A DNA stretch of 49,067 nucleotides, from contig CACWUS010000008.1 of assembly GCA_902764145.1 (NCBI GenBank), positions 1 to 49,067 on the forward strand. The letters run 5' to 3'. Positions 7,884 through 15,869 of this stretch are shown here, in pieces. Source of the DNA: an uncultured Erysipelotrichaceae bacterium. Its GTDB lineage: Bacteria; Bacillota_I; Bacilli_A; RF39; UBA660. The first letter of the stretch is position 1; every line of letters begins with the position of its first letter. The position numbers were made by a program, and so were the translations under genes. The notes under the pieces are model-generated. The model saw nothing but the letters and a program-made list of their open reading frames with translations. It had not been told where the DNA came from and made no database searches.

Positions 7884-8216
7884 TTATTCTCCATATAATT
7901 TATCTATTTTTTCTTCTTTTGATGATACTTCTTCCTTTTCTTCTGGTTTTGTAAGTTCTTCTACAAGACCTACTGCTTTTTGAATAGATGTAATATTTTC
8001 TTCTAGTGAATCTAAATTAATATTTTTAAGGGTATTAAATAGTCCTTTAATATTTATTTGATCTTCTTTCATATATTTTTTCCATACATCTTCTTTTTCA
8101 CCATATAAATCATATAATTCATATAGATTTTGCCACGATGTATTGTTGTTTTTTACATAGTCTACAAATTCTGGATGGTTTGAAATAAATTTTTTAAAAT
8201 TATCTAACTTTGACAT
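7884..8216 (-). CDS. ylbD: YlbD-like protein (putative coat protein family)
   Basis: A 110-residue protein. FKKFISNHPEFVDYVKNNN followed by SWQNLYELYDLYGE and VWKKY matches the N-terminal signature of the YlbD family ('putative coat protein'). The C-terminal third is Glu/Lys-rich. It precedes ylbE as in Bacillus. No ribosome site precedes the ATG: TATAAT (8227-8222) ends 5 nt before it, so transcription would begin at or next to the start codon. The gene comes right after the ftsQ terminator. The family name stems from sporulating species and says nothing certain about the role here. Confidence 0.65.
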   Translation of the reverse strand: MSKLDNFKKFISNHPEFVDYVKNNNTSWQNLYELYDLYGEKEDVWKKYMKEDQINIKGLFNTLKNINLDSLEENITSIQKAVGLVEELTKPEEKEEVSSKEEKIDKLYGE

Positions 8217-8231
8217 ATTAAATTATATGAA

Positions 8232-8260
8232 AAGAAATAGATAAAATGTATCTATTTCTT
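8232..8260 (-). terminator. Terminator of the murG-ftsQ operon
   Basis: A 12-bp perfect stem, AAGAAATAGATA with TATCTATTTCTT, and a 5-nt loop, then TTTT on the minus strand. It overlaps the last codons and stop of ftsQ. Confidence 0.85.
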
Positions 8261-8923
8261 AATTTCAAAATAATTACCACTATCTAGATATAATATACCA
8301 TTTTTATTATCTAACTTTTTTACTATATCTATATATTTGTTTAATAAATCTAATTTTGTTATTGTTACATATACTTCGTTTCCATCATTCATATAAAGTA
8401 AAAATCTTTTTTCATCATATGAAGTTTTCGCATATTCTATTTCACTTATTAAACTAATAATATTTTTATCTATTTTAGATAGTTCTCTAACAAAAGAAGT
8501 TTCAATATTATCTGGAACATAATTAATAAGTGTTGGAATACCAATTACATTATCTAAATCATATAGTTCATTATCGCTAAGCATATATTTATCTTTACTA
8601 CGAACATAGTATAATATTTTTTTCTCTTTTACATTTATTTCTAATATAGAACCAAATCTTTTAGTAATAATAGCATCTTCAACTAAATCAAGTTTTTTTA
8701 ATTTGTTTCTTATTTTTGATTTGCTAAGCAATATAAATCTTGGATAATTTTCTACATTAGATGTTTCTATTATCTGTTCATCTGTATAATAATTATTATT
8801 TAATATTATTATGTTTTTTGTTCTTATATTTAATAAAAATCTTATACATATGAATAATATAATAATTATAAATAGAAATATTAATAATTTTTTAAAATTA
8901 AATTTCTTCTTTCTTTTTTTCAT
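8252..8923 (-). CDS. ftsQ: Cell-division protein FtsQ/DivIB
   Basis: A bitopic division protein that joins FtsL and FtsB/DivIC at the septum. The 223 residues comprise a short Lys-rich cytoplasmic tail, one membrane helix at about 14-33, a POTRA domain (IIILNNNYYTDEQII) and a beta domain ending GILYLDSGNYFEIK, the typical DivIB C-terminus. The ATG overlaps the end of murG by 26 nt, with AAAGGGT upstream. The murG-ftsQ order is that of Gram-positive dcw clusters. The short cytoplasmic tail fits the FtsQ/DivIB family. Confidence 0.85.
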   Translation of the reverse strand: MKKRKKKFNFKKLLIFLFIIIILFICIRFLLNIRTKNIIILNNNYYTDEQIIETSNVENYPRFILLSKSKIRNKLKKLDLVEDAIITKRFGSILEINVKEKKILYYVRSKDKYMLSDNELYDLDNVIGIPTLINYVPDNIETSFVRELSKIDKNIISLISEIEYAKTSYDEKRFLLYMNDGNEVYVTITKLDLLNKYIDIVKKLDNKNGILYLDSGNYFEIKK

Positions 8924-10001
8924 CTTTACCCTTTAATATCTTTTTTATTTCATCCATTATTATTGTACTAGAATTTATATCTTTAATTTCACGTAAATTT
9001 TCTTTTACTTCATTCATAACTTCATCACTAAACATTTCATCTATTGCTTCTATTAGTGATTCTTTATTTAAGTCTTTTTCTTCTATCATTAAACTTATTT
9101 TTTTATTTACTAAATCTAATGCATTATAGTATTGATGATTATTAGCCACATATGGACTTGGTATTAATATAGATGGTGTTTTAGTAGCCATTATTTCAGC
9201 AATTGTAGAAGCACCAGCTCTTGAAATAATCAAATCAGCACTTTTCATTAAACTAGGTAAGTTATCAAAAAATGGAACTATTTTTGTACTCTTTGGTACT
9301 ATTAAATTATTATTTAGTTCTGCATAACTTTTTTTACCTGTTATAAATAGTATTTCTGCATCTTCTCTTTCATATGTTCTTAAGAAATCAAGTAGTTTTT
9401 CATTTACAGAAGTACTGCCAAGTGATCCCATAACTATAATAATTAATTTTTTATCTTTTGAAAATCCTAAATCTGTTTTGTTATATTTTTTACACTCTAC
9501 GGCTCTTTGACTAACTGGATTTCCCGTATATATTATATTTTTACATTTAAGACGTCTTTTACCATCTTTAAATGATACAAATACTGCATCTACTTTTCTT
9601 GATAAAAATATATTTGTTTTACCAGGTAACATGTTTTGTTCATGTAAAAAAACTTTAATTTTTCTTTTCTTAGCTGCAAGACATACTGGGAGTGTTACAT
9701 ATCCTCCAAAAGCTATTACAGCATCTGGCTTAAATTCATCCATTATTTTTAAACATTTATTATATGAAGATTTAATACATTTAATATTTTTAATATTTCT
9801 AATTACATCAGTTTTTGAAAGACCATATATTTCTAATCCTTCATATGGAATACCCATTCCAGGTATTAAATCATTTTCCATTCTATTTTTAGTACCTATG
9901 TATAAATATTCATTTTTTTTGTCTTTTTTTATTTCTTCTAATACTGATAATGCAGGATATATATGTCCTCCTGTTCCACCAGCAGTTAAAATAAATTTCA
10001 T
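8898..10001 (-). CDS. murG: UDP-GlcNAc:lipid I GlcNAc transferase
   Basis: Makes lipid II from lipid I at the inner face of the membrane. The 367-residue GT-B protein starts MKFILTAGGTGGHIYPAL, the MurG phosphate loop, with HEQNMLPG, VMGSLGST, and RAGASTIAEIM as the UDP-GlcNAc-binding site, and NHQYYNA near the end. ATG 10001 has AGGAG 8 nt upstream; the ATG at 10007 is too close to that site. It overlaps ftsQ and follows plsC after about 60 nt without a visible terminator, so it may be read from the upstream lipid operon. Confidence 0.95.
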   Translation of the reverse strand: MKFILTAGGTGGHIYPALSVLEEIKKDKKNEYLYIGTKNRMENDLIPGMGIPYEGLEIYGLSKTDVIRNIKNIKCIKSSYNKCLKIMDEFKPDAVIAFGGYVTLPVCLAAKKRKIKVFLHEQNMLPGKTNIFLSRKVDAVFVSFKDGKRRLKCKNIIYTGNPVSQRAVECKKYNKTDLGFSKDKKLIIIVMGSLGSTSVNEKLLDFLRTYEREDAEILFITGKKSYAELNNNLIVPKSTKIVPFFDNLPSLMKSADLIISRAGASTIAEIMATKTPSILIPSPYVANNHQYYNALDLVNKKISLMIEEKDLNKESLIEAIDEMFSDEVMNEVKENLREIKDINSSTIIMDEIKKILKGKDEKKKEEI

Positions 10002-10060
10002 AAACATTTCTCCTTTATTTCATGAATACAACATGTCTTTGTATGATTTATTATATACTA

Positions 10061-10648
10061 TTATTTTGATTTTTGCATTAATTTTAGTATTTTTTCACGT
10101 AAAGCGTTGTTTGCTTCTTCAAGTTCCATTCCTTCTACACTAAATGGTTTTCCTATTCTTGTAACTAGTTTTCCTTTTTTACCAGTATACTCTCCACTTA
10201 TTCCAAAAGGTACAATTAGTGCACCTGTTTTTTTTGCCATTGATACTGCTCCAAATTTAAATGGTAATAAATCTACTTCATCTTTTGTACCAATAGTTTT
10301 ATTTCTAGTTCCTTCAGGAAATATTCCAAGTGCACCTCCGCTTTCTAATACTTTAAGTGCTTTAGATTTAGCATTTTCATCATGTATAGTTCTATCTACT
10401 GGAATACAACCTGCCATTTTATAAAACCATGCAGTTTTTCCTTTAAAATATTCATCCTTTGCCATATAATGTATTACTCTTTTTGTTACCATCATTACAT
10501 TATATTGATCATGAATATGTTTATGATTTCCACATAATATTATTGGTCCATTTTTTGGAATATTTTCTTTTCCTATTACAGTTGGATGAAATTTAAGTTT
10601 ATAATAAATTATAACAAATGGTTTTAATATATGATAACCAATATTCAT
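10061..10648 (-). CDS. plsC: 1-acyl-glycerol-3-phosphate acyltransferase, copy 1
   Basis: A 195-residue LPLAT enzyme that acylates lysophosphatidic acid (or a related lysolipid) at the membrane. It has the HX4D box in GNHKHIHDQ, the IPVDR motif, FPEGTRNK and the ALIVPFGISG block. The start at 10648 has AGGAGA 6 nt upstream, and the gene begins 1 nt after the AMP-ligase stop. A second PlsC-type gene (12244-12831) lies on the other side of the ligase; the two share the same motifs but differ clearly in sequence. Which one is the true PlsC cannot be settled by reading. Confidence 0.88.
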   Translation of the reverse strand: MNIGYHILKPFVIIYYKLKFHPTVIGKENIPKNGPIILCGNHKHIHDQYNVMMVTKRVIHYMAKDEYFKGKTAWFYKMAGCIPVDRTIHDENAKSKALKVLESGGALGIFPEGTRNKTIGTKDEVDLLPFKFGAVSMAKKTGALIVPFGISGEYTGKKGKLVTRIGKPFSVEGMELEEANNALREKILKLMQKSK

Positions 10649-10649
10649 A

Positions 10650-12242
10650 TTAAATCTCCTCATCTTTATCATTTATTAATTCTTTATATGATACTTTTCC
10701 TCTAATATTTTCAGGTATTTCTTTTCTATATCCATATGCATATGGAAGAGCATATGATGATATATTTTTTTCACAATATGATTTTATACTTTTTTTAATT
10801 TCACTATTAAGCACTAATCCTTTTTTTAATACTATATATGCCTTTACTACTTCTTTCTTATATGGATGTGGTAAACCTATTATTACGCATTTTTCTACAT
10901 ATGGATGAGCCATAATAATATCTTCAATATGTCTTTTATATATTTTATATCCATTTGATACTATTACTTCATTTATTCTAGATTCATAGTATATATAACC
11001 ATCCTTATCAATATATCCTAAGTCTCCTGTATGTAAATATAAAACTCCATCATGACTCACTAGTTTGTTATTAGTAAGTTCTTTTTCATTTAGATATTCT
11101 TTCATTATAGTTGGTCCACTAACACATATTTCACCTATTTTATTTGTACCTAAAAATTTGTTAGTTTTATTATCTAATATTTTAACTATTGTATTATTAA
11201 TAGGTAAACCTATACTTCCTAATTTATTGTTTTCACTTTTTGTTATTGTAATACCAGAAGTAGACTCATTTAGACCATACATATTATCTATAAGTACATT
11301 TGAATTGTGTTCATATAAATAATTATTAACTTTTTTAATAATATCTTCACTTAATATATCTCCCATACAAATAAACTTATTTATATATGATAAATCTTTA
11401 GATTTTAGTTTTTTACTAATTAATATATTATTTAATAAATTTGGGCTTAACAATAATATATTTGGTTTATATTTAATAATTGAATCATTTATTTTTTTAT
11501 TATCGCTATAAACAAGCTCTAATGCATTTTTAAAAGCATAATGAGTAAATCCTATACCAAAACCAGTAAATATACTCAACATATTTAATATAATGTCATT
11601 ATCATTTGATATATTAATATTAAGAACAAAACTATTTATATTTTTATTTGTTAAAATAGTTCCTTTTAATTTACCACTTGATGACCCACTGTACACAATA
11701 ACTGCTTCTTCATAAACAGTATCTTTAATATCTTCTTTATTTTGTCTAGATATTCCAATAAATTTATTAAATGAAATACTTAAATTATCATTTAATTCTT
11801 TTATATCATTAAATAATAATTGTTTTATTTTATTAATTTTACTTATATTATTTGGTTCATCCACTTTAATAATAGTTTCTAAGTTAGTATTATCTTTAAT
11901 ATTTAATACTTTTTTATATGTTATATCTGATAATATAATTATTTTTGATTTAGTTAATTCTAATGTATATTTTAATTCTTCTTCACTATATAATGGATTT
12001 AAAATATTAGCTACTGCTCCTAATTTATTTAATGCATAAATAACTATAATAGCTTCTAATCTATTAAACAAAGAAATTGAAATATAATCCTTTTTTCTAA
12101 CGCCAAGCATACTAAAAGAAGATGATGCTTCATCAATTTTCTTTAAAAGTGCTTTATAACTAATTTTATTTCCATTTGATATAAATGCAATATTATTAGG
12201 ATATTTTAAAGCCACTTCCCTAAATACTTGATATAATGACAT
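10650..12242 (-). CDS. AMP-dependent acyl-CoA/acyl-ACP synthetase-like ligase
   Basis: A 530-residue member of the ANL adenylating family. The phosphate-binding loop is VYSGSSSGKLKGTIL, GLNESTS is the A5 region, LHTGDLGYID the A7 region, and IYYESRINEVIVSNGYKI the A8 hinge. The acetyl-transfer Lys is present in GKVSYK near the C-terminus. It probably activates a fatty acid. Its position between two PlsC genes recalls the two activities fused in E. coli Aas (acyl-ACP synthetase plus lysolipid acyltransferase). The start is ATG 12242, just after the upstream plsC stop, with GGATG upstream. Substrate not determined. Confidence 0.82.
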   Translation of the reverse strand: MSLYQVFREVALKYPNNIAFISNGNKISYKALLKKIDEASSSFSMLGVRKKDYISISLFNRLEAIIVIYALNKLGAVANILNPLYSEEELKYTLELTKSKIIILSDITYKKVLNIKDNTNLETIIKVDEPNNISKINKIKQLLFNDIKELNDNLSISFNKFIGISRQNKEDIKDTVYEEAVIVYSGSSSGKLKGTILTNKNINSFVLNINISNDNDIILNMLSIFTGFGIGFTHYAFKNALELVYSDNKKINDSIIKYKPNILLLSPNLLNNILISKKLKSKDLSYINKFICMGDILSEDIIKKVNNYLYEHNSNVLIDNMYGLNESTSGITITKSENNKLGSIGLPINNTIVKILDNKTNKFLGTNKIGEICVSGPTIMKEYLNEKELTNNKLVSHDGVLYLHTGDLGYIDKDGYIYYESRINEVIVSNGYKIYKRHIEDIIMAHPYVEKCVIIGLPHPYKKEVVKAYIVLKKGLVLNSEIKKSIKSYCEKNISSYALPYAYGYRKEIPENIRGKVSYKELINDKDEEI

Positions 12243-12243
12243 A

Positions 12244-12831
12244 TTACTTTTCATCCGTTTCACTTTCTTTCATTAGAGTTAATACTTTATTCATTAATTT
12301 TTTATTTTCGAGTTCTAAATCACCAGTTACTTTATATGGTTTACCATATCTTATTTTAATACTACGTCTAAATAATTTATATTTTCCAGTAATAGCAAAA
12401 GGTACTATTAAAGCACCGGTTTTCTTAGCAAATGAAACTGCTCCATATTTAAATGGCAATAATTTCTCTTTTGTTTTATTTACTGTACCTTCTGGAAATA
12501 TTCCAAGTAAAGCACCATTTTTAAGTACTTCTATAGCCTCACTTTTTGCATTTTCATCATGAATACTTCTATCAACTGGAATACATGCCATACTTCTAAA
12601 AAATCTATTTTTTACTTTTCCTTTGAATAATTCTTTTTTAGACATCATATGAATTACTCTTTTAGGCCCTCCTATCATAATAGCAGCATCCATAAACTTA
12701 GTATGATTACCCGCAAGTATGATTGGACCAGAATCAGGTATGTTTTTTAAATCAATATATTCTGCTCTATATAATAATAAAAATAATGGTTTTAGTGTTG
12801 TTCTTAATGTTTTATATACTATATACTCCAT
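12244..12831 (-). CDS. 1-acyl-glycerol-3-phosphate acyltransferase-like protein, copy 2
   Basis: A 195-residue LPLAT protein, paralogous to the gene at 10061-10648. It has the HX4D box in GNHTKFMDAA, ACIPVDRSIHDENAKS, FPEGTVNK, and GALIVPFAITG. The shared IPVDR(S/T)IHDENAKS block is unusually well conserved between the copies. AAGGAG precedes the ATG by 6 nt. It sits 33 nt after the metallophosphoesterase gene with no terminator between, so the phosphoesterase, both acyltransferases and the ligase probably form one transcript reaching murG-ftsQ. Confidence 0.85.
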   Translation of the reverse strand: MEYIVYKTLRTTLKPLFLLLYRAEYIDLKNIPDSGPIILAGNHTKFMDAAIMIGGPKRVIHMMSKKELFKGKVKNRFFRSMACIPVDRSIHDENAKSEAIEVLKNGALLGIFPEGTVNKTKEKLLPFKYGAVSFAKKTGALIVPFAITGKYKLFRRSIKIRYGKPYKVTGDLELENKKLMNKVLTLMKESETDEK

Positions 12832-12864
12832 AATATACTCCTTATATTTAAGTATATCATAAAT

Positions 12865-14358
12865 CTACTCATCTTTCATTAAGTTTATAACAACTATTTC
12901 AGCAGGATTTAATATTCTTATTGGAAGTCTTTCACTAAAACCTAATCCTCTTGATACTATCATTTTAGTATTATTTTTTTCATATAAGCCTTCAGAATAT
13001 TTTGGGAAAAATGTATAGTCAGGAGAAAATAATCCCCCAATTAATGGTAATTTTATTTCGCCACCATGTACATGACCACTAAGCACTAAATCTACGTCAA
13101 CATCTACATAACTATCAAATTCTAAAGGATTATGAGCAACTAGTATATTAAATTTTTTGGTATCTAGTTTTCCTATTTTATCTAAAATATATTTTTTATC
13201 TAAAGTTAGCTTATGAAATTTTTGATATTTTTCATAATCACTAACAAATCCAATTAAATTAATATTTCTAGATAATTTATTTTTTTTATTAAATAATTTG
13301 TTAATTTTTAAATCATCAATTATCTTATTGTATTTTTCATAATCTTCTTCATTCATTCTACACTCATGATTACCGTAAATATAATATTTCTTATAATTGA
13401 CAAGTGAATCTAATTTAATAAAATTATCTATTTTATTAATACTTTCATTAACCATATCACCGCCATATAAAACTATATCAGGGTTTTCTTTATCAATAAT
13501 ATTTTTGATTTTATATGATATATCTCTATTATGTAAATCGCTTAAAAATATAATTTTAATATTTTTATCTATCTTTTTACTTTTAATATTATATCTAGTA
13601 ACATCTATTTTATTATGACTATCTAATATTAATAGTAAAACTAATATTATAAAAAATATAATTATTAGTATTATATTATAAAAAATATATCTATTATTAT
13701 TTAAAGTTTTATACATATTAAAATTAGTAATTTTATCTTTATTAATATTAATACTAAATAATTCTTTATCATAAAGTATTCTTAAATCAAAACTATTACC
13801 TTTTTTTAATTTATCTATTTTATTGATAATATAATAATTATTATCTTTAATTCTTTTTGGTTTGTATTTATATGTATGAATATCAAATAGTTTACTATAA
13901 TCTGGTAATTTAGTAAGTATAGTTATATTATTTATATCACTATCAACTTTATTAAAATATCTATAATATAATTCACTTGAATCTTTATGTTTAACACAAA
14001 CATTTAATACTATATATTCTATATAATATTTTCCAATATCATCAAATTTAATATTATAATATCCATCTTTTTCTACATGACTATATTTAGTATCTTCTAT
14101 AATATAATTACCATTACTATCTTGTCCATTATAAATGCCTATTCTATTAATTTTAATGCCACTTGATAAATATAATTTATCATTTAAATTATTTTCATAA
14201 TATATCTTAATAACATCATTTTTATCATTAATATTAACTATTTCTCTAATTATTAAATTACCTGAAATATCTACTTCACTATCAATAAATACATCAGTAA
14301 TACTAGCTTTAATAAAAATAGGTACAAATAAAATTAAAATTAAAACTATCTTTTTCAT
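12865..14358 (-). CDS. Membrane-anchored metallophosphoesterase with an extracellular N-terminal domain
   Basis: A 497-residue protein. It starts with a signal peptide (MKKIVLILILFVPIFIKA), then about 210 residues of beta-rich, tyrosine-rich extracellular sequence reminiscent of DUF2207, one membrane helix near residues 220-245, and a cytoplasmic calcineurin-type phosphoesterase. Its metal motifs are FLSDLHNRD, LYGGDMVN, YIYGNHE, VAHNP and LSGHVHGGE, as in YkuE-like enzymes. The likely start is 14358 because it creates the signal peptide; there is no ribosome site, and TAAAAT ends 7 nt before the ATG. The longer upstream frame overlaps the vanY terminator. Substrate unknown; the operon suggests lipid or envelope turnover. 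Confidence 0.75.
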   Translation of the reverse strand: MKKIVLILILFVPIFIKASITDVFIDSEVDISGNLIIREIVNINDKNDVIKIYYENNLNDKLYLSSGIKINRIGIYNGQDSNGNYIIEDTKYSHVEKDGYYNIKFDDIGKYYIEYIVLNVCVKHKDSSELYYRYFNKVDSDINNITILTKLPDYSKLFDIHTYKYKPKRIKDNNYYIINKIDKLKKGNSFDLRILYDKELFSININKDKITNFNMYKTLNNNRYIFYNIILIIIFFIILVLLLILDSHNKIDVTRYNIKSKKIDKNIKIIFLSDLHNRDISYKIKNIIDKENPDIVLYGGDMVNESINKIDNFIKLDSLVNYKKYYIYGNHECRMNEEDYEKYNKIIDDLKINKLFNKKNKLSRNINLIGFVSDYEKYQKFHKLTLDKKYILDKIGKLDTKKFNILVAHNPLEFDSYVDVDVDLVLSGHVHGGEIKLPLIGGLFSPDYTFFPKYSEGLYEKNNTKMIVSRGLGFSERLPIRILNPAEIVVINLMKDE

Positions 14359-14380
14359 ATCAAATATTTTATCACAAATA

Positions 14381-14409
14381 AAAAGAAACTTATAGTGTAA
14401 GTTTCTTTT
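14381..14409 (-). terminator. Terminator of the VanY-type gene
   Basis: A 12-bp perfect stem, AAAAGAAACTTA with TAAGTTTCTTTT, 5-nt loop, followed by TTATTT on the minus strand. It contains the stop codon of the gene. Confidence 0.85.
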
Positions 14410-15043
14410 CTTTATGATATTCTTCAAGTGTTTTATATTTTCCATCATAGAATTCAAGTGATGTAGGATATCCTACATATCTATAATGCCATGGTTCATA
14501 ATTATATCCAGTTATGTTTTCTTTTCCTTTTGGATAACGTAATATAAATCCGTATTTATATGCATTATCTATCATCCATTTACTTTCATCACTATCTACT
14601 ATTTCATCACAATATTTTCCATTTCTAAAACATGCTATATCAAAAGCAAGTCCACTTTGATGTTCAGAAGCTCCAGGAATTGCAACTCTTTTAGAAGTAA
14701 GATCAAAAGCCATTTTAGTTTTTTCTACTTCACTCATATTTTTAAGCTCTTTCATATATTTTTGAAAAAAATAATTCCATAAGTTATCTTGATAATCATA
14801 GCTCCTATATCCACTATCAATTATTATATTAAATCCATCTTTAATAGCTTCTTTTTGTAATTTCAAAAAACTTATTAATACCCTTTTACTTATCATAGGT
14901 TTTAAATCAGGATCATCATAACAATGAAAATTATTTTCATTATTATCAGTAATAACTAAATCATTAGGTATATACCATCTACTTAAATGATTATCTGAAT
15001 TAATTAGTGTTAAATCATTAACTTCATGAATTATATTTGTCAT
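14390..15043 (-). CDS. M15-family D,D-carboxypeptidase (VanY type)
   Basis: A 217-residue zinc peptidase that trims D-Ala-D-Ala stem peptides. It has SGYRSYDYQ, the zinc site SEHQSGLAFDIA (HxxxxxxD), and EPWHYRYVG with the third ligand and the catalytic Glu. No signal peptide is seen with the start at 15043, which has AGGTGA 6 nt upstream. That is unusual for an enzyme that acts on wall precursors outside the cell, so export may be non-classical or the substrate may be cytoplasmic. TGTTATAAT, an extended -10, precedes the leader by about 20 nt. No van regulatory genes are near; this is probably housekeeping, not vancomycin resistance. Confidence 0.85.
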   Translation of the reverse strand: MTNIIHEVNDLTLINSDNHLSRWYIPNDLVITDNNENNFHCYDDPDLKPMISKRVLISFLKLQKEAIKDGFNIIIDSGYRSYDYQDNLWNYFFQKYMKELKNMSEVEKTKMAFDLTSKRVAIPGASEHQSGLAFDIACFRNGKYCDEIVDSDESKWMIDNAYKYGFILRYPKGKENITGYNYEPWHYRYVGYPTSLEFYDGKYKTLEEYHKEKKLTL

Positions 15044-15078
15044 TAATATCACCTACTCAAATATTATAACAAATTAAA

Positions 15079-15096
15079 AACTCTATAAATAGAGTT
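15079..15096 (-). terminator. Terminator of rpsU-yqeY
   Basis: AACTCTA and TAGAGTT pair with a 4-nt loop and are followed on the minus strand by TTTAATTT, just after the yqeY stop. Confidence 0.75.
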
Positions 15097-15544
15097 ATAA
15101 TAATTTTTCTTTTACAATAGTATTAACTAATTTCATATCAGCTTTTCCATTAACAAGTGGTTTTAATTCTTTCATTATTGTACCCATATCTTTCATAGAT
15201 GAAGGCTTAACTTTATCAAAAACTTCATCAATTACTTTTTTAAGTTCTTCTTCACTTAATTGTTCAGGTAAATAAGTACTTAATAATTCTATTTCTTTAT
15301 TTAGTCCATCTATTAAATCTTGTCTATTTCCAGCTTTAAATTGTTCAATACTTTCTTTGTGAGTTTTAACTTGTTTACTAACAACTTCAATAACTACTTC
15401 ATCGCTTGCTTCATGTCTTTCCATTTTATTATCAATTAAGTATTTATCAATACCAGATTTTAATAATCTTAATGTGCTGACTTTATCTTTATCATGAGCT
15501 TTCATAGCATCAATCATATCTTTTGAAATTTTATCATATAACAC
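15095..15544 (-). CDS. yqeY: YqeY/GatB-tail domain protein
   Basis: A 149-residue helical protein. The body KVSTLRLLKSGIDKYLID, LSTYLPEQLSEEEL and MGTIMKELKPLVNGKADM is the YqeY signature, related to the tRNA-binding tail of GatB. The start is GTG at 15544, 8 nt after AAGGAG; an upstream GTG at 15553 overlaps that site and is rejected. It follows rpsU by 18 nt, the usual pair in Bacillota. The biochemical role is still unclear; a link to tRNA amidation has been suggested from the GatB similarity. Confidence 0.9.
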   Translation of the reverse strand: MLYDKISKDMIDAMKAHDKDKVSTLRLLKSGIDKYLIDNKMERHEASDEVVIEVVSKQVKTHKESIEQFKAGNRQDLIDGLNKEIELLSTYLPEQLSEEELKKVIDEVFDKVKPSSMKDMGTIMKELKPLVNGKADMKLVNTIVKEKLL

Positions 15545-15562
15545 AAGTATCACTCCTTATAA

Positions 15563-15754
15563 TTAATATCTTTGTTTATTATGTTTCTTAGCATTTCTAA
15601 TTGCTTCTTTTTTAGCTTCTCTTCTAACAATGCCAGGTTTAGAATATTCTCTTCTTTTCTTCATTTCAGTAGGGACTCCGCTACGTTGAACTTTCATTTT
15701 AAAACGTTTTAATGCACCCTCAACATTTCCGTCTTTAACATCTACGTGTGTCAT
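15563..15754 (-). CDS. rpsU: 30S ribosomal protein bS21
   Basis: A 63-residue, very basic small-subunit protein needed for efficient initiation. GALKRFKMKVQRSGVPTEMK followed by RREYSKPG matches bS21 across its length. AAGGGAGGG lies about 6 nt before the ATG. First gene of the rpsU-yqeY operon, with its own promoter, and divergent from the serpin gene. Confidence 0.96.
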   Translation of the reverse strand: MTHVDVKDGNVEGALKRFKMKVQRSGVPTEMKKRREYSKPGIVRREAKKEAIRNAKKHNKQRY

Positions 15755-15784
15755 TCTTCTTCCCTCCCTTCATGACTATAATTG

Positions 15785-15813
15785 ATTATATTATAAAATT
15801 TGTCGAATTTCAA
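15785..15813 (-). promoter_or_regulatory. Promoter of rpsU-yqeY
   Basis: TTGAAA (15813-15808) and TATAAT (15790-15785) with a 17-nt spacer on the minus strand, about 30 nt upstream of rpsU. Confidence 0.75.
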
Positions 15814-15869
15814 GTAAAATTAATGAAAATTATGTTATTTTATGATATAGTTTATAATGGAGTGGTGAT

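Noticed and set aside
9631..10143. Long plus-strand open frame opposite murG and plsC
   Set aside because: It runs antisense across two well-defined genes and their gap, shows no family motif, and is hydrophobic as expected of antisense AT-rich frames.
14390..15043. Vancomycin-resistance locus based on the VanY-type peptidase
   Set aside because: No vanH/A/X or VanRS genes are near and the protein stands alone; M15 D,D-peptidases are common housekeeping enzymes.
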